NCBI GenBank assembly: GCA_024694125.1
Contig: JAILKE010000036.1
Coordinates: forward strand, 1-64,000
Source: Bacteroidales bacterium
GTDB taxonomy: Bacteria; Bacteroidota; Bacteroidia; Bacteroidales; UBA3663
Reading direction: 5' to 3'
Length of the DNA stretch: 64,000 nucleotides
Shown piece after piece: positions 1-10,361 of the stretch. A program made the translations under genes and the position numbers. How positions within the stretch are numbered: the stretch's first letter is position 1; each line of letters starts with the position of its first letter. Under the pieces are notes generated by a model, which did not search any database, was not told where the DNA came from, and saw only the letters and a program-made list of their open reading frames with translations.

Positions 1-338
1 AGAGAATGGCTGTGACGAGAGAATGGCTGTGACGAGAGAATGGCTGTGAGAAGAGAATGGCTGTGACAAGAGAATGGCTGTGACGAGAGAATGGCTGTGA
101 CAAGAGAATGGCTGTGACAAGAGAATGACTGTGACAAGAGAATGGCTGTGACAAGAGAATGGCTGTGACAAGAGAATGGTGGTGGCAAGGGAATGGCGGT
201 GACAAGGGAATGGCGGTGGCAAGAGAATGGCTGTGACGAGAGAATGGCTGTGACAAGAGAATGGCTGTGACGAGAGAATGACTGTGACGGGAGAATGGCG
301 GTGACAAGAGAATGGTGGTGACGAGAGAATGGCGGTGA
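1..338. repeat. 17-bp tandem repeat, 20 copies (AGAGAATGGCTGTGACA/G), may continue left of window
   Basis: Read directly; 20 consecutive 17-nt units with few substitutions, last unit truncated at 338. Unit length is not a multiple of 3, so it is not one coding frame. Confidence 0.97.
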
Positions 339-429
339 AGGGAAAGAAGCATAAAGGACTAAAATAATGAAATAAGTAAATGCAAAAAAAAGGACCTTCA
401 AATAATTATTAACAAATAGATTAGAAACA

Positions 430-2796
430 ATGAGATTAGAAAAGATCAATGAGAAGTATGGCAGTTATGCCAAGGGGCTATTGAAGTGGCGCTGGTTGGC
501 GTTGGCTTCTTTTGCCGTAGTTATGGTTTTGTCAATGGTCGGAATGTCGAAGATGGTCAAGGAGACTTCGTTCGATGACTATTTTATCGAGGGCGATCCG
601 ATGTTGGTCAAGACAAATGAGTTCAAGTCGCATTTCGGCAACGACTATTTCATAGGAGTACTGACCGAATGCGATGATCACTTCAAGCGGGAGCATCTGG
701 AGACGCTGCGGACACTGTCGGCAGAGTTGCTCGATAGTCTGTCGTATGCGGACAAGGTGACCTCGCTGACGGACATAGAGTTCATGGTGGGCGATGAAGA
801 GGGAATGACCATCGAGCAGATAGTGCCCGATGTCATTCCTGCCGAAGGGACGGCTGCCATGGATAGCATTCGGGCGCGAGCATACAGCAAGCCCAACGTG
901 GCACGTAAGTTGGTTTCGGCCGATGGTCGGTTGTCGTGGATAGTGGTCAAGCTGCGGCCCTTCCCAGCCGATAGTGTATGGAAGGCGACCAGTACCGTTT
1001 CGCCCGATATGGTGACGGGGCAGGAGGTGCACCGCATCATCAGTAAGGCCGAGTATGCCTCGTTGCATCCGCGTGGTACAGGCATGCCCTATGTCTCGGC
1101 GCGCAAGAATGACTTCATTGGTCAAGAGATGGGCCGACTGATGAAGTGGTCCGTCATCATCTGTCTGGTGGTGATGGTGTTGATGACCTGGTCACTGCGA
1201 GGGATGATAGCACCGTTGTTGTCCGTGGCAGGCGGATTGTTCATCACCTACGGCATAGCGGGCGCGACGCAGATGTACGTGGACAGCACCGTGCTGATGG
1301 TGCCGACGATATTGGCTTTTGCCGTTTCGATAGCATACAATATCCACATCTTCAGTTACTTCCGTGGGCGGATGCGCGTGCATGGAGAGCGCCGACGTGC
1401 GTTGGTGGAGAGTCTGTCCGAGATAGGATGGTCGATGACCTTCTGTGGCCTGACCACCATTGTCTCGTTGTTGTCCTTCCTGGTCATCCCCATCCGTCCG
1501 ATGCAGTGTACAGGCATCATTTGTTCGATGAGCGTGCTGTTCGTCCTGCTGGTCACCCTGGTAGTCACTCCGGTGCTGTTGTCATTTGGTCGGGACCGAC
1601 GTGTCAGCGGAGATGTATCCGATGACAGCGATACACTGTTCAGTGGGTGGTTGGTCCGACTGGGCGACTTCACGTTACGTTACAGCCGATGGGTGACCGT
1701 CCTCTTCGTGCTGATCTGCGTGGTGTTGTGTGTAGGTTTGGCCGATATCCAGCCTTCGTTTGACATAGAGCGGACGATGGGGTACAATGTCCCTTACGTC
1801 AAGGATGTAGTGGATGTGGGCCGATCCGAGCTTGGTTCGCTCTATTCGTACGACCTGGTTGTGGAGTTCGCCGACGATGATGAGGCCAAGCAGCCAGCCA
1901 ACCTGCGTCAGTTGGAGCAGCTCATCCGTCACGTGGAGACCTATCCCGACACCAAGCGTACCACCTCCATCCTGGATATACTGAAGGATCTGAATCAGAC
2001 GCTCCATTCGGGCGACACCGCCTTTTACCGCATCCCGGACAGCGAGGAGGAGGTAGCGCAACTGATGCTCCTGTACGAAAATGCCGGAGGAACCGAGGCA
2101 GAGTATTGGACCGACTACGAGTACAAGCGCCTGCGACTGATGGTGGAGTTGTCCGATTACCGTTCCGCCCAGGTTGAGGCGGACCTGCGCGACATCGAGT
2201 CCATCGCGGGCAGCATTTTCCCCAATGCCACCATCACGGCAGTGGGCAATATCCCCCAATACACCACGATGATGCAGTACCTGGTGCGCGGGCAGATGCA
2301 GTCGTTCGTGCTCTCCATCATCATCATCGGCATCATCATGATGATAGCGTTCCAGAGCGTCCGCATCGGGCTGATTGGCTTGATACCCAACATGATGCCT
2401 GCCGTCTTCGTTGGCGGATATATGGGTTGGGCGGGCATACCGCTCGACATGATGACTGCGACGTTGTTGCCAATGATGTTGGGCATGGCGGTCGATGACA
2501 CCATCCATTTCATCAATCACTCCAAGCTCGAGTTCGACCGTTCCGAGTCGCAGTTCGTCGGTCAGACCCGTCCGCACTACCTCTTCTCCGTGCGGCGCAC
2601 TTTCCGTGTGGTAGGTGTGGCGATTGTCACCACCTCCGTCATCACGTCGGCGGTCTTCTCCAGCTTTGTGGGTTCGACGTGCAATATGTGCATCCATTTC
2701 GGACTGCTCTCCATCATCGGCATCCTCTCGGCATTGTTGGCCGATCTCTTCATCACGCCTATCTTGATCCGTCAGTGTCGCGTTTTTGGCCGATGA
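430..2796 (+). CDS. RND superfamily / MMPL-type transporter
   Basis: 788 aa, two repeated multi-TM halves, GMAVDDTIHF motif typical of RND/MMPL exporters. Confidence 0.88.
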   Translation: MRLEKINEKYGSYAKGLLKWRWLALASFAVVMVLSMVGMSKMVKETSFDDYFIEGDPMLVKTNEFKSHFGNDYFIGVLTECDDHFKREHLETLRTLSAELLDSLSYADKVTSLTDIEFMVGDEEGMTIEQIVPDVIPAEGTAAMDSIRARAYSKPNVARKLVSADGRLSWIVVKLRPFPADSVWKATSTVSPDMVTGQEVHRIISKAEYASLHPRGTGMPYVSARKNDFIGQEMGRLMKWSVIICLVVMVLMTWSLRGMIAPLLSVAGGLFITYGIAGATQMYVDSTVLMVPTILAFAVSIAYNIHIFSYFRGRMRVHGERRRALVESLSEIGWSMTFCGLTTIVSLLSFLVIPIRPMQCTGIICSMSVLFVLLVTLVVTPVLLSFGRDRRVSGDVSDDSDTLFSGWLVRLGDFTLRYSRWVTVLFVLICVVLCVGLADIQPSFDIERTMGYNVPYVKDVVDVGRSELGSLYSYDLVVEFADDDEAKQPANLRQLEQLIRHVETYPDTKRTTSILDILKDLNQTLHSGDTAFYRIPDSEEEVAQLMLLYENAGGTEAEYWTDYEYKRLRLMVELSDYRSAQVEADLRDIESIAGSIFPNATITAVGNIPQYTTMMQYLVRGQMQSFVLSIIIIGIIMMIAFQSVRIGLIGLIPNMMPAVFVGGYMGWAGIPLDMMTATLLPMMLGMAVDDTIHFINHSKLEFDRSESQFVGQTRPHYLFSVRRTFRVVGVAIVTTSVITSAVFSSFVGSTCNMCIHFGLLSIIGILSALLADLFITPILIRQCRVFGR

Positions 2797-2844
2797 CCAG
2801 GCACAATAGAACATAGTCAATAACCAATTATAAAACAGAAAAGA

Positions 2845-3618
2845 ATGAAAAAGATATTATCCCTGGCTGCAGTCCTGTTCAGTGCTGCAGTCCTGAACGC
2901 CCAGACAATGACGGGGCGCGACGTGATGCAGTTGGTCAAGGACCGTCCCGACGGCGAGTCCCGCCAGTCCGAGATGGAGATGACCCTGTGCAAGAAGAAC
3001 GGCAAGGTCCGCCTGCGCCGCATCACCTCATGGTCCATCGACGATGGCCCGGACACCAAGAAAGTGATGTTCTTCACCTACCCCGGCGATGTGCGCGGCA
3101 CCGGTTTCCTGGTGTGGGACTACGATGAGGTGGGACGCGACGATGACAAGTGGCTCTACCTGCCAGCCCTGAAGAAGACCCGACGCATCAGCGGTTCGTC
3201 GTCCAAGGCCGATTACTTCATGGGCACCGATTTTACCTATGGCGACATGGGCAGCCGCAATGTCGATGAGGACACCCACCAGCTGTTGCGCGAGGAGGAT
3301 CGAGACGGGCATCGTTGCTGGGTGGTCCGTTCCACGCCTTTGGACAAGCGCGAAGTGTATGGATACAAGGTCTCCTGGGTCCGGCAGGACTGTGCCGTGC
3401 CCGTCTATGTCGAGTATTATGACAAGCTCGATGCCCTGCAGCGCGTGCTCACCATGAGCGACATCCGTCAGGTGCAGGGCTTCTGGACCGTGCACGTCAT
3501 GGAGATGCGCAACGTCCAGACCGGCCACAGCACCACGTTGAAGGTGCTCAATCCCCAGTACCAGGTCCAGGTCGATAGGTCGCTCTTCACGGTCAATAAA
3601 CTCGAGCAGGGCCTATGA
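2845..3618 (+). CDS. outer membrane lipoprotein-sorting protein-like (LolA-like fold)
   Basis: Signal peptide; [48 protein letters not shown] typical of this family; follows RND gene. Confidence 0.85.
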   Translation: MKKILSLAAVLFSAAVLNAQTMTGRDVMQLVKDRPDGESRQSEMEMTLCKKNGKVRLRRITSWSIDDGPDTKKVMFFTYPGDVRGTGFLVWDYDEVGRDDDKWLYLPALKKTRRISGSSSKADYFMGTDFTYGDMGSRNVDEDTHQLLREEDRDGHRCWVVRSTPLDKREVYGYKVSWVRQDCAVPVYVEYYDKLDALQRVLTMSDIRQVQGFWTVHVMEMRNVQTGHSTTLKVLNPQYQVQVDRSLFTVNKLEQGL

Positions 3619-4751
3619 CACGTCGCACCCTCTACCTCCTCCTCCCTCTGCTCCTGGCCGTCCATTCGGTCCGGGGGCAGACCACCGTCGCAGGCATGCA
3701 GGTCGCGGCGCACGGTTTCGTCGATAGTTACCATGCCGTGCGCAGCGAGCGGCCCAACGACTGGATGTCGTCCCGCACCCGCCTGCGCACCGAGTTCAGC
3801 CTCACGCATGGTGGGGCAGGGGCATTCATTTCGGCCAATGTCATGTACAATGCCATCCTGCCCGACCGCAGCGGCTTCCAGTTGCGCGAGGCGTACCTCA
3901 CCTACGCCACCACGCGCTGGGACCTGCGCGCCGGCCAGCAGATCATCACATGGGGAGTGGCCGATGGTCTGCGGCTCACCGACGTCATCTCGCCCATGGA
4001 CTACACCGAGTTCCTCGCCGAGGACTACGACGATATCCGCGTGCCCGTAGGGGCGCTCCGCGTGCGCTATGGCGGCGACCGCGTCAGCCTGGATGCCGTC
4101 ATCGTGCCGGTGCCCCGGATGTACGTCCTGCCCACCGATGCAGCCAACCCCTGGTCCCTGGGCACCCTGCCCGATGTAGCCGCACCCTCCCGGCGGCTGT
4201 ACCATACCGAGTACGGCGCCCGCCTCACCGCCTACCTCTCTGGCATCGACTTTTCCCTCACCGCCCTGCACACGTGGCAGAAGGTCCCCGAGCTCCATCA
4301 CTCCGCCCTCTGCTACCGCCGCATGGGTATGTTCGGGGCCGATGTCTCCGTCCCCGTGGGCCAGGTCGTCCTGCGTGGCGAGGTCGCCAGTTATGTGTAC
4401 GATGCAGGGTCCGACCACGCGCTGATAGGACTGGACTGGTACATTCCCGGCAGCTGGACCCTCTCTGCCCAGTATGCCCATCAGCTGCTACATCACGGCC
4501 AGTCGCGCCACAGCGGTCTCGCCACCTTCCGGCTCTCCAAGGCGATGCTCAACAACACCCTCCAGCTCCAGACCTTTGCCTACGTCGATGTCACCTACGG
4601 CGGCCTCTTCGATCGCTCCAGCCTCGATTATGCCGTCAATGACCAGGTGCACCTCCTCCTCGGCTACGACCTGCTCCGAGGCGACCGCGGGCAGTTCGCC
4701 GTGTATAGGCACAACTCCGAAGCGTGGATCAAAGCCAAGTACAGCTTTTGA
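3615..4751 (+). CDS. outer-membrane beta-barrel protein (porin/DUF1302-like)
   Basis: Signal peptide, alternating beta-strand pattern ending in KAKYSF (terminal aromatic); ATGA overlap with preceding gene. Confidence 0.65.
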   Translation: MTRRTLYLLLPLLLAVHSVRGQTTVAGMQVAAHGFVDSYHAVRSERPNDWMSSRTRLRTEFSLTHGGAGAFISANVMYNAILPDRSGFQLREAYLTYATTRWDLRAGQQIITWGVADGLRLTDVISPMDYTEFLAEDYDDIRVPVGALRVRYGGDRVSLDAVIVPVPRMYVLPTDAANPWSLGTLPDVAAPSRRLYHTEYGARLTAYLSGIDFSLTALHTWQKVPELHHSALCYRRMGMFGADVSVPVGQVVLRGEVASYVYDAGSDHALIGLDWYIPGSWTLSAQYAHQLLHHGQSRHSGLATFRLSKAMLNNTLQLQTFAYVDVTYGGLFDRSSLDYAVNDQVHLLLGYDLLRGDRGQFAVYRHNSEAWIKAKYSF

Positions 4752-4767
4752 CTGCGGTCAAAAGCTG
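4742..4767 (+). terminator. 11-bp perfect hairpin spanning the stop codon of the porin gene
   Basis: CAGCTTTTGAC-TGCG-GTCAAAAGCTG; TGA stop at 4749-4751 lies in the left arm; no strong U tract. Confidence 0.5.
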
Positions 4768-4834
4768 CGCTTGGCTAATGAAAAATTAAAAAGTAAAAAT
4801 TAAAAATTCCTCCCCCGCCCAGGTCTCTGGTTGG

Positions 4835-4912
4835 GGGATTTTTTTCAATTTTCAATTTTCACCTTTCAATTTTTCAATTTTCACCTTTCAATTTTTCAAT
4901 TTTCATTTTCAA
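4835..4912. repeat. short-unit repeat TTTTCAATTTTCACCTTTCAA (reverse orientation of the TTGAAAATTGAAAG family)
   Basis: Direct reading of intergenic sequence. Confidence 0.8.
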
Positions 4913-5272
4913 AGGTGCCGCTCCGAATCGGTGAACTGACCGCCGATGACCGGAGTCCGTTCCGCTTCGGGAGGGTCAGTGGCTTTTTGCTATTCAATTG
5001 GCCGATATTTTAAGGTTTGATGACAAAAAGACAGGAGAAAAACTACAAATTTATACATATTTCTATCATTTTGCTTGATATATGGTAAATTTGCCCAATC
5101 AAATGGGATATTTGGTCAATTAAATGCCTCGGAAGGGCCTTTTTTAATACTTTTTTACATAAATTGAGCATTTTTTGTCATTCACTTGGAATATTTTTAC
5201 TGTTTTTATAAATTTTTTGGACATTTTGTTTAAAAAAATTAGCAAATTATTGCATTTGTCATATTTTTGCCA

Positions 5273-5280
5273 TAACTTTG
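5273..5280 (+). promoter_or_regulatory. Bacteroidetes -7 element TAACTTTG upstream of SusC1
   Basis: Matches TAnnTTTG; no consensus-spaced TTTG. Confidence 0.4.
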
Positions 5281-5482
5281 CATCACTATTTCAGCAAGCC
5301 AGCCCATTGCTGTAATAAAAATGTATGCAGGTATTAGAAAGCAAAGTTCTTTCTCTCTACCTTTACTTTTAGAAACGTTGTTGTCGCAGCCACGACCGGC
5401 TGTAGTTAAAACAACTTAATGTATGCTGTAGATGAATTAGTATCTTGTTTATTGTTTTTGCAAATTATTATTATTGTTTAAA

Positions 5483-8400
5483 ATGAGAAGTATTCTTTCC
5501 CTCATCGTGTGTCTCGTTATGAGCACGACGATGCTTATGGCGCAAAACCGCACAGTAACCGGTAGCGTCATTTCAGAAGAAGACGGAGAACCGATCGTAG
5601 GCGCAAGTGTCGTCGTCGATGGTACCACCAATGGTACAGTAACGGACGTTAATGGTGAGTTCTCTATCAAGGTGTCCGCTACGGACGAGACAATCACTAT
5701 CTCTTATATCGGTATGTTGCCAGCCAAGATTTCGGCCAAGACCAGCAAGCATCAGAAGGTGGTCCTGTCGGGCAATAACGAGGTCCTCGACGAGGTCATG
5801 GTAGTCGGTTACGGTACTGCCAAGAAGTCGTCATTCACCGGTTCTGCTGCCCAGCTCAAGGCCGAGGCCATCGAGGCTCACGTCAGCAGCAACGTAACCA
5901 GCACATTGGCAGGTGCCACTGCAGGTGTCCAGTTGATGACCACCAGTGGTGACCCTTCAAGCAACGAACCTAAGATCCGCATCCGTGGTATCGGTTCCAT
6001 GAGTGCCAGCAACAAGCCACTCTACATCCTGGATGGTGTTCCCTATTCAGGCTCAATCTCCAATATCAACCCTAACGACGTCGAGAGCATGACCGTGCTC
6101 AAGGATGCTGCAGCCAATGCCATCTACGGTGCACGTGGTGCCAACGGTGTCATCCTCATCACTACCAAGAAAGGTAAGACCGGTGAGGCTAAGGTGCGTT
6201 TCGATGCCAAGTTCGGTTCCAACTCACGCTTGATTCCTCGCTATGACGTAGTTACCGACCCAGGTGAGTACTACGAGGCTGTCTATGCCCGTATCTACAA
6301 CACTCAGCTCTATGCCGGTAAGACCGCAGCCGAGGCTTATGCTACGGCTCAGGCCAACCTGCTCGATGTCAACAATGGCGGTGTGGGTTATCAGGTTTAT
6401 ACAGTACCGGACGGCGAGACATTGATTGGCTCTAATGGCAAGCTCAATCCTAACGCTACACTGGGTTATACAGATGGTACATACACCTATATGCCAGATG
6501 ACTGGTACGATGAGACTTTCCACAACTCATTCCGTCAGGAGTACAACTTCAGCGTGACTGGTGGTACGGAAAAGATTTCTGCTTACATCGGTCTCGGTTT
6601 CCTGGACGATGGCGGTATCTGCGCCAACTCAGGCACCAAGCGTTACACCGCTCGAACCAACCTCGAGTATCAGGCCAAGAAGTGGCTGCGCATGACTTCC
6701 AGCATCAACTACGCTCACACCAACTCTGAGCAGCCAGGTTATAGCTCAACCTGGGGTTCATCGGGCAACCTCTTCTATATTACCAACAGCATGGGCCCTA
6801 TCTACCCACTCTATGTACGCGATGCCGAGGGCAACATCATGACCGAGAATGGCCGTACCGTTTATGACTCGGGTCAGACCAATTTCCGTCGTCCATCGGT
6901 CGTAGGTAATGCAGTCCGTGACAACGAGTACAATTATCGTAAGAGCTATACCGACTACATCAACGGTAAGTGGGGCCTCATCCTCACTCCTGTCAAGGGA
7001 TTGACCCTGACCGCCAACCTGGGTGTCAGCGCATACAACAAGCGTTACAGCCGTCTCTATAGCCGTTTCGGTTCATCATCTTCAACCGATGGTGGTGCAC
7101 TGGTTTCGCACAGCCGCTCATTCGACATCAACTCTCAGTATCTGGCCAACTACCAGATTACACTGGCTGAGAAGCACAATATCGACGTAATGGTAGGTTA
7201 TGAGCAGTATCAGATCAAGGATCAGTACCTCGAGGGTTACAATACCTATCTCTACAATCCATTCGTAGGTGAATTTTCTGACAATGCTACCGGTACTACC
7301 GATGATGGTATGAGCCTTGAGTCATACACCGTATCGTACATGACCGAGGGTATCCTGAGTCGCGTTCAGTACAACTATGCCGAGAAGTACTTCCTCTCTG
7401 GTTCATTCCGTCGCGATGCCTCCAGCCGTTTCGCTGTCGGTCATCAGTGGGGTAACTTCGGTTCAGCAGGTGCAGCCTGGCTGGTCAACAAGGAGGAGTT
7501 CATGGACTACGATTGGATTGAAGAGTTGAAGGTCAAGGCCAGCTACGGTGTGCAGGGTAACGATAACCTGCTCGATTCTGACGGCTACGAGACCTACTAC
7601 CCATACGCTACCATGTACGAGGTGACTGGCTCTAAGGGCTCATACAGCCTCAAGCTCAAGCAGCAGGGTAACGACGAGTTGACCTGGGAGACCTCTAAGT
7701 CATTCAACACAGGTTTCGACTTCAGCCTCTTCAAGTCTAAGTTGAATGGTACCATCGAGTACTTCTCACGTCGTACCAGCGATATGCTCTACTACAAGCC
7801 AGTTCCTACATCTTCAGGTATCTCTACTGGCGAGTATCCAGCCAACATCGGTGAGGTGCTCAACAATGGTATCGAAGTCGAGTTGAACGGTACTCTCTAC
7901 AAGGGCAATGGCATCACTGTAGCTGCCAACTTCAACATCACTCACTATAAGAACGAGATTAAGGAGTTGGATCCAACTGTGGCTGAGAATGGTATCAAGG
8001 GTAGCACCCGTATCTACAAGGTCGGTGGTTCTCTCTATCAGGCTTACCTCTACAAGTATGCCGGTGTAGATCCTGAGAACGGTATGGCACTCTTCTACAA
8101 GGAGGAGAGCGACGGTTCACTCTCTACTACCAACCAGATTTCCAAGGCTACCAAGTTCGACTGCGGTTGCACTCTGCCTAAGGTTTATGGTGGTTTCGGT
8201 CTCTCCGTATCGGGCTACGGCTTCGACCTGACTTCTCAGTTCCAGTATCAGTTGGGTGGCAAGTACTACGATGGTCAGTACCAGTCTTTGATGTGGACCC
8301 AGGAGAATGTCGGTTCTGCCCTCCACAAGGATTGGCGCAAGTGCTGGACACCTGAGAACCCAAGTTCCAAGTATCCACGTTGGAGCAGCGACAACATCAT

Positions 8401-8686
8401 TTCACAGCAGGCAGTGGATTGCTTCCAGATTGAGAGCGATTACCTCAGTGTCAACAACATCACTCTGGGCTATACTGTACCACAGAAGAAGTCTCGCCAG
8501 TGGAATATCGAGTCTCTCCGCGTCTATGTTGCAGGCGAGAACCTCGGTGTGCTGACCAAGCGTCGTGGCGTTGACCCACGTTCATCTGAGGGTATCGGTG
8601 GTTATACCAGCGGTAGCTCTTCAGCTGTCAACAATGGCTATTCAGCCATGCGTACCCTTACTGCAGGTTTGAGTGTAACATTCTAA
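5483..8686 (+). CDS. SusC/RagA family TonB-linked outer membrane protein
   Basis: CarboxypepD_reg-like N-terminus (VTGSVISEEDGEPIVGASVVVDGT), plug (DEVMVVGYGTAKKSSFTGSA), C-terminal barrel ending in F; ATG at 5483 preferred over upstream TTG. Confidence 0.97.
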   Translation: MRSILSLIVCLVMSTTMLMAQNRTVTGSVISEEDGEPIVGASVVVDGTTNGTVTDVNGEFSIKVSATDETITISYIGMLPAKISAKTSKHQKVVLSGNNEVLDEVMVVGYGTAKKSSFTGSAAQLKAEAIEAHVSSNVTSTLAGATAGVQLMTTSGDPSSNEPKIRIRGIGSMSASNKPLYILDGVPYSGSISNINPNDVESMTVLKDAAANAIYGARGANGVILITTKKGKTGEAKVRFDAKFGSNSRLIPRYDVVTDPGEYYEAVYARIYNTQLYAGKTAAEAYATAQANLLDVNNGGVGYQVYTVPDGETLIGSNGKLNPNATLGYTDGTYTYMPDDWYDETFHNSFRQEYNFSVTGGTEKISAYIGLGFLDDGGICANSGTKRYTARTNLEYQAKKWLRMTSSINYAHTNSEQPGYSSTWGSSGNLFYITNSMGPIYPLYVRDAEGNIMTENGRTVYDSGQTNFRRPSVVGNAVRDNEYNYRKSYTDYINGKWGLILTPVKGLTLTANLGVSAYNKRYSRLYSRFGSSSSTDGGALVSHSRSFDINSQYLANYQITLAEKHNIDVMVGYEQYQIKDQYLEGYNTYLYNPFVGEFSDNATGTTDDGMSLESYTVSYMTEGILSRVQYNYAEKYFLSGSFRRDASSRFAVGHQWGNFGSAGAAWLVNKEEFMDYDWIEELKVKASYGVQGNDNLLDSDGYETYYPYATMYEVTGSKGSYSLKLKQQGNDELTWETSKSFNTGFDFSLFKSKLNGTIEYFSRRTSDMLYYKPVPTSSGISTGEYPANIGEVLNNGIEVELNGTLYKGNGITVAANFNITHYKNEIKELDPTVAENGIKGSTRIYKVGGSLYQAYLYKYAGVDPENGMALFYKEESDGSLSTTNQISKATKFDCGCTLPKVYGGFGLSVSGYGFDLTSQFQYQLGGKYYDGQYQSLMWTQENVGSALHKDWRKCWTPENPSSKYPRWSSDNIISQQAVDCFQIESDYLSVNNITLGYTVPQKKSRQWNIESLRVYVAGENLGVLTKRRGVDPRSSEGIGGYTSGSSSAVNNGYSAMRTLTAGLSVTF

Positions 8687-8716
8687 ACAAAACAAACATT
8701 TATTTTAGTAGATATT

Positions 8717-10336
8717 ATGAAACTATATAAATATTCTTTGCCTGTATTTGCTCTCCTCCTGGGTGCAGGATGTGATGATATCGAAAATCAGTTGCCAAAG
8801 GGTAATGGCCTTACCGAAGCTCAGAATATTGCTGCTGTTGCGGCTGTTCCAGTGTTGGCCGAATCTACCTTCTCGGGTTTGTTTACCATGATGGGCTATC
8901 CTAACTATGCCCTCGGTGGTGATTCTCGTGCTGATGATTTCGGCTATATCACGATGGCGTTCAGTAATGACATAGAGGGTGCCGATGTGGTGTTGCCCAA
9001 CAACAATTACAACTGGTTCTCTGTCTGCGGTGAGTACTCTTCTCGTACAGCCAACTATGCCAATCCACGTATCCGTTATGCTACTCCATACAATCAGATC
9101 AAGATAGCTAACGATATTATTACGATGACCAAGTCATCTCCTGATTCAGCTAATGTCTGCAAGTTGGCCCAGTGCCGTGCCATGCGCGCCTTTGCCTACG
9201 AGCAGCTGGTCCCCAGTTTCCAGTTCCTCTCTAACCTGGACGATCTCTGTGTCCCTATCGTGACCGAGGAGACTACTGACTTCTTCAACAATCCTCGTGC
9301 TACCGTGCGTGAGATTTTTGACTTGATCATTGCAGACCTCGATTCGGCCATTGCCCACCTCGACGGCTATAATCGAGCCTCTAAAGCCTATATCAACCTC
9401 AACGTAGCTTACGGTTTGCGTGCCCGTGCTTATCTCGCATTGGGCAAGTATGCCGAGGCTGCTGCCGATGCCGAGAAGGCTATGGAAGGTTTCACTCCAG
9501 CTTCTATCAAGGATGTCAGCGTGCCTTCGTTCTATGATATTGCAGATGAGAACTGGATATGGGGTATCGACATGACTGCCTCTATTGCAGCTAAGAATGC
9601 ATATTCTACCAGTGACGCTTGGATTCGTTCATTCTCGGGTGATGGTTATTCTGCGGCATGTGCCACATACTCTATGATCAATACTCTGCTCTACGACAAG
9701 ATTCCTGACACCGACATCCGTAAGCAGTGGTGGGTTGACGAGAATCTCAAGTCAACTTTGCTCGATGACCTTACTTGGGATGACACTAAGGGTCAGGCAA
9801 TCGCCACACTCAAGATTACTAATGTCAAGGAGCCTTTTGAGCCGTACACCAACGTTAAGTTCGGTATGGCATCTGGTATCGGTTCTACTACCAACGATAG
9901 CGACTGGCCGCTGATGCGTGTTGAGGAGATGATCCTCATCCAGGCTGAGGGCTATGCCAAGAGCGGCAACACAGCCAAGGCTATTGAGGTGCTCAATAAT
10001 TTTGTCAAGACTTATCGTGATCCATCATACGATGCCTCGGCATTCAGCAACCTCGAGGACGAAATCTGGAAGCAGCGTCGTATCGAGCTTTGGGGTGAGG
10101 GATTCTTCATCTACGATGCTAATCGTCTGCAGAAGCCTATCGTTCGCTTCCACGGTGATGGTACCTCTAACCAGCCTGACGCATTCGCCTTCAACCTTGA
10201 TGTAACGGATGGATGGCGCCTGATGCGTTTCCCTCAGTCTGAGACTAATACCAATGCAGGCATTGTTGACAATACTGATGGTTCCAAGCCAACAGTCAGT
10301 CAGAACCCCAACCTGCTTGATGGTGTAACTGATTAA
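8717..10336 (+). CDS. SusD/RagB family nutrient-binding outer membrane lipoprotein
   Basis: Lipobox-like GAGC, SusD pattern (MRAFAYEQLV, RAEGYAKSGNTAKAIEVLN, QRRIELWGEG); directly follows SusC. Confidence 0.95.
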   Translation: MKLYKYSLPVFALLLGAGCDDIENQLPKGNGLTEAQNIAAVAAVPVLAESTFSGLFTMMGYPNYALGGDSRADDFGYITMAFSNDIEGADVVLPNNNYNWFSVCGEYSSRTANYANPRIRYATPYNQIKIANDIITMTKSSPDSANVCKLAQCRAMRAFAYEQLVPSFQFLSNLDDLCVPIVTEETTDFFNNPRATVREIFDLIIADLDSAIAHLDGYNRASKAYINLNVAYGLRARAYLALGKYAEAAADAEKAMEGFTPASIKDVSVPSFYDIADENWIWGIDMTASIAAKNAYSTSDAWIRSFSGDGYSAACATYSMINTLLYDKIPDTDIRKQWWVDENLKSTLLDDLTWDDTKGQAIATLKITNVKEPFEPYTNVKFGMASGIGSTTNDSDWPLMRVEEMILIQAEGYAKSGNTAKAIEVLNNFVKTYRDPSYDASAFSNLEDEIWKQRRIELWGEGFFIYDANRLQKPIVRFHGDGTSNQPDAFAFNLDVTDGWRLMRFPQSETNTNAGIVDNTDGSKPTVSQNPNLLDGVTD

Positions 10337-10361
10337 TTTACGATATTTAATTTATACGCAT

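Noticed and set aside
4831-5013. 60-aa ORF MGDFFQFSIFTFQFFNFHLSIF
   Set aside because: Translation of the TTTTCAATTTTCACC repeat; no independent support.
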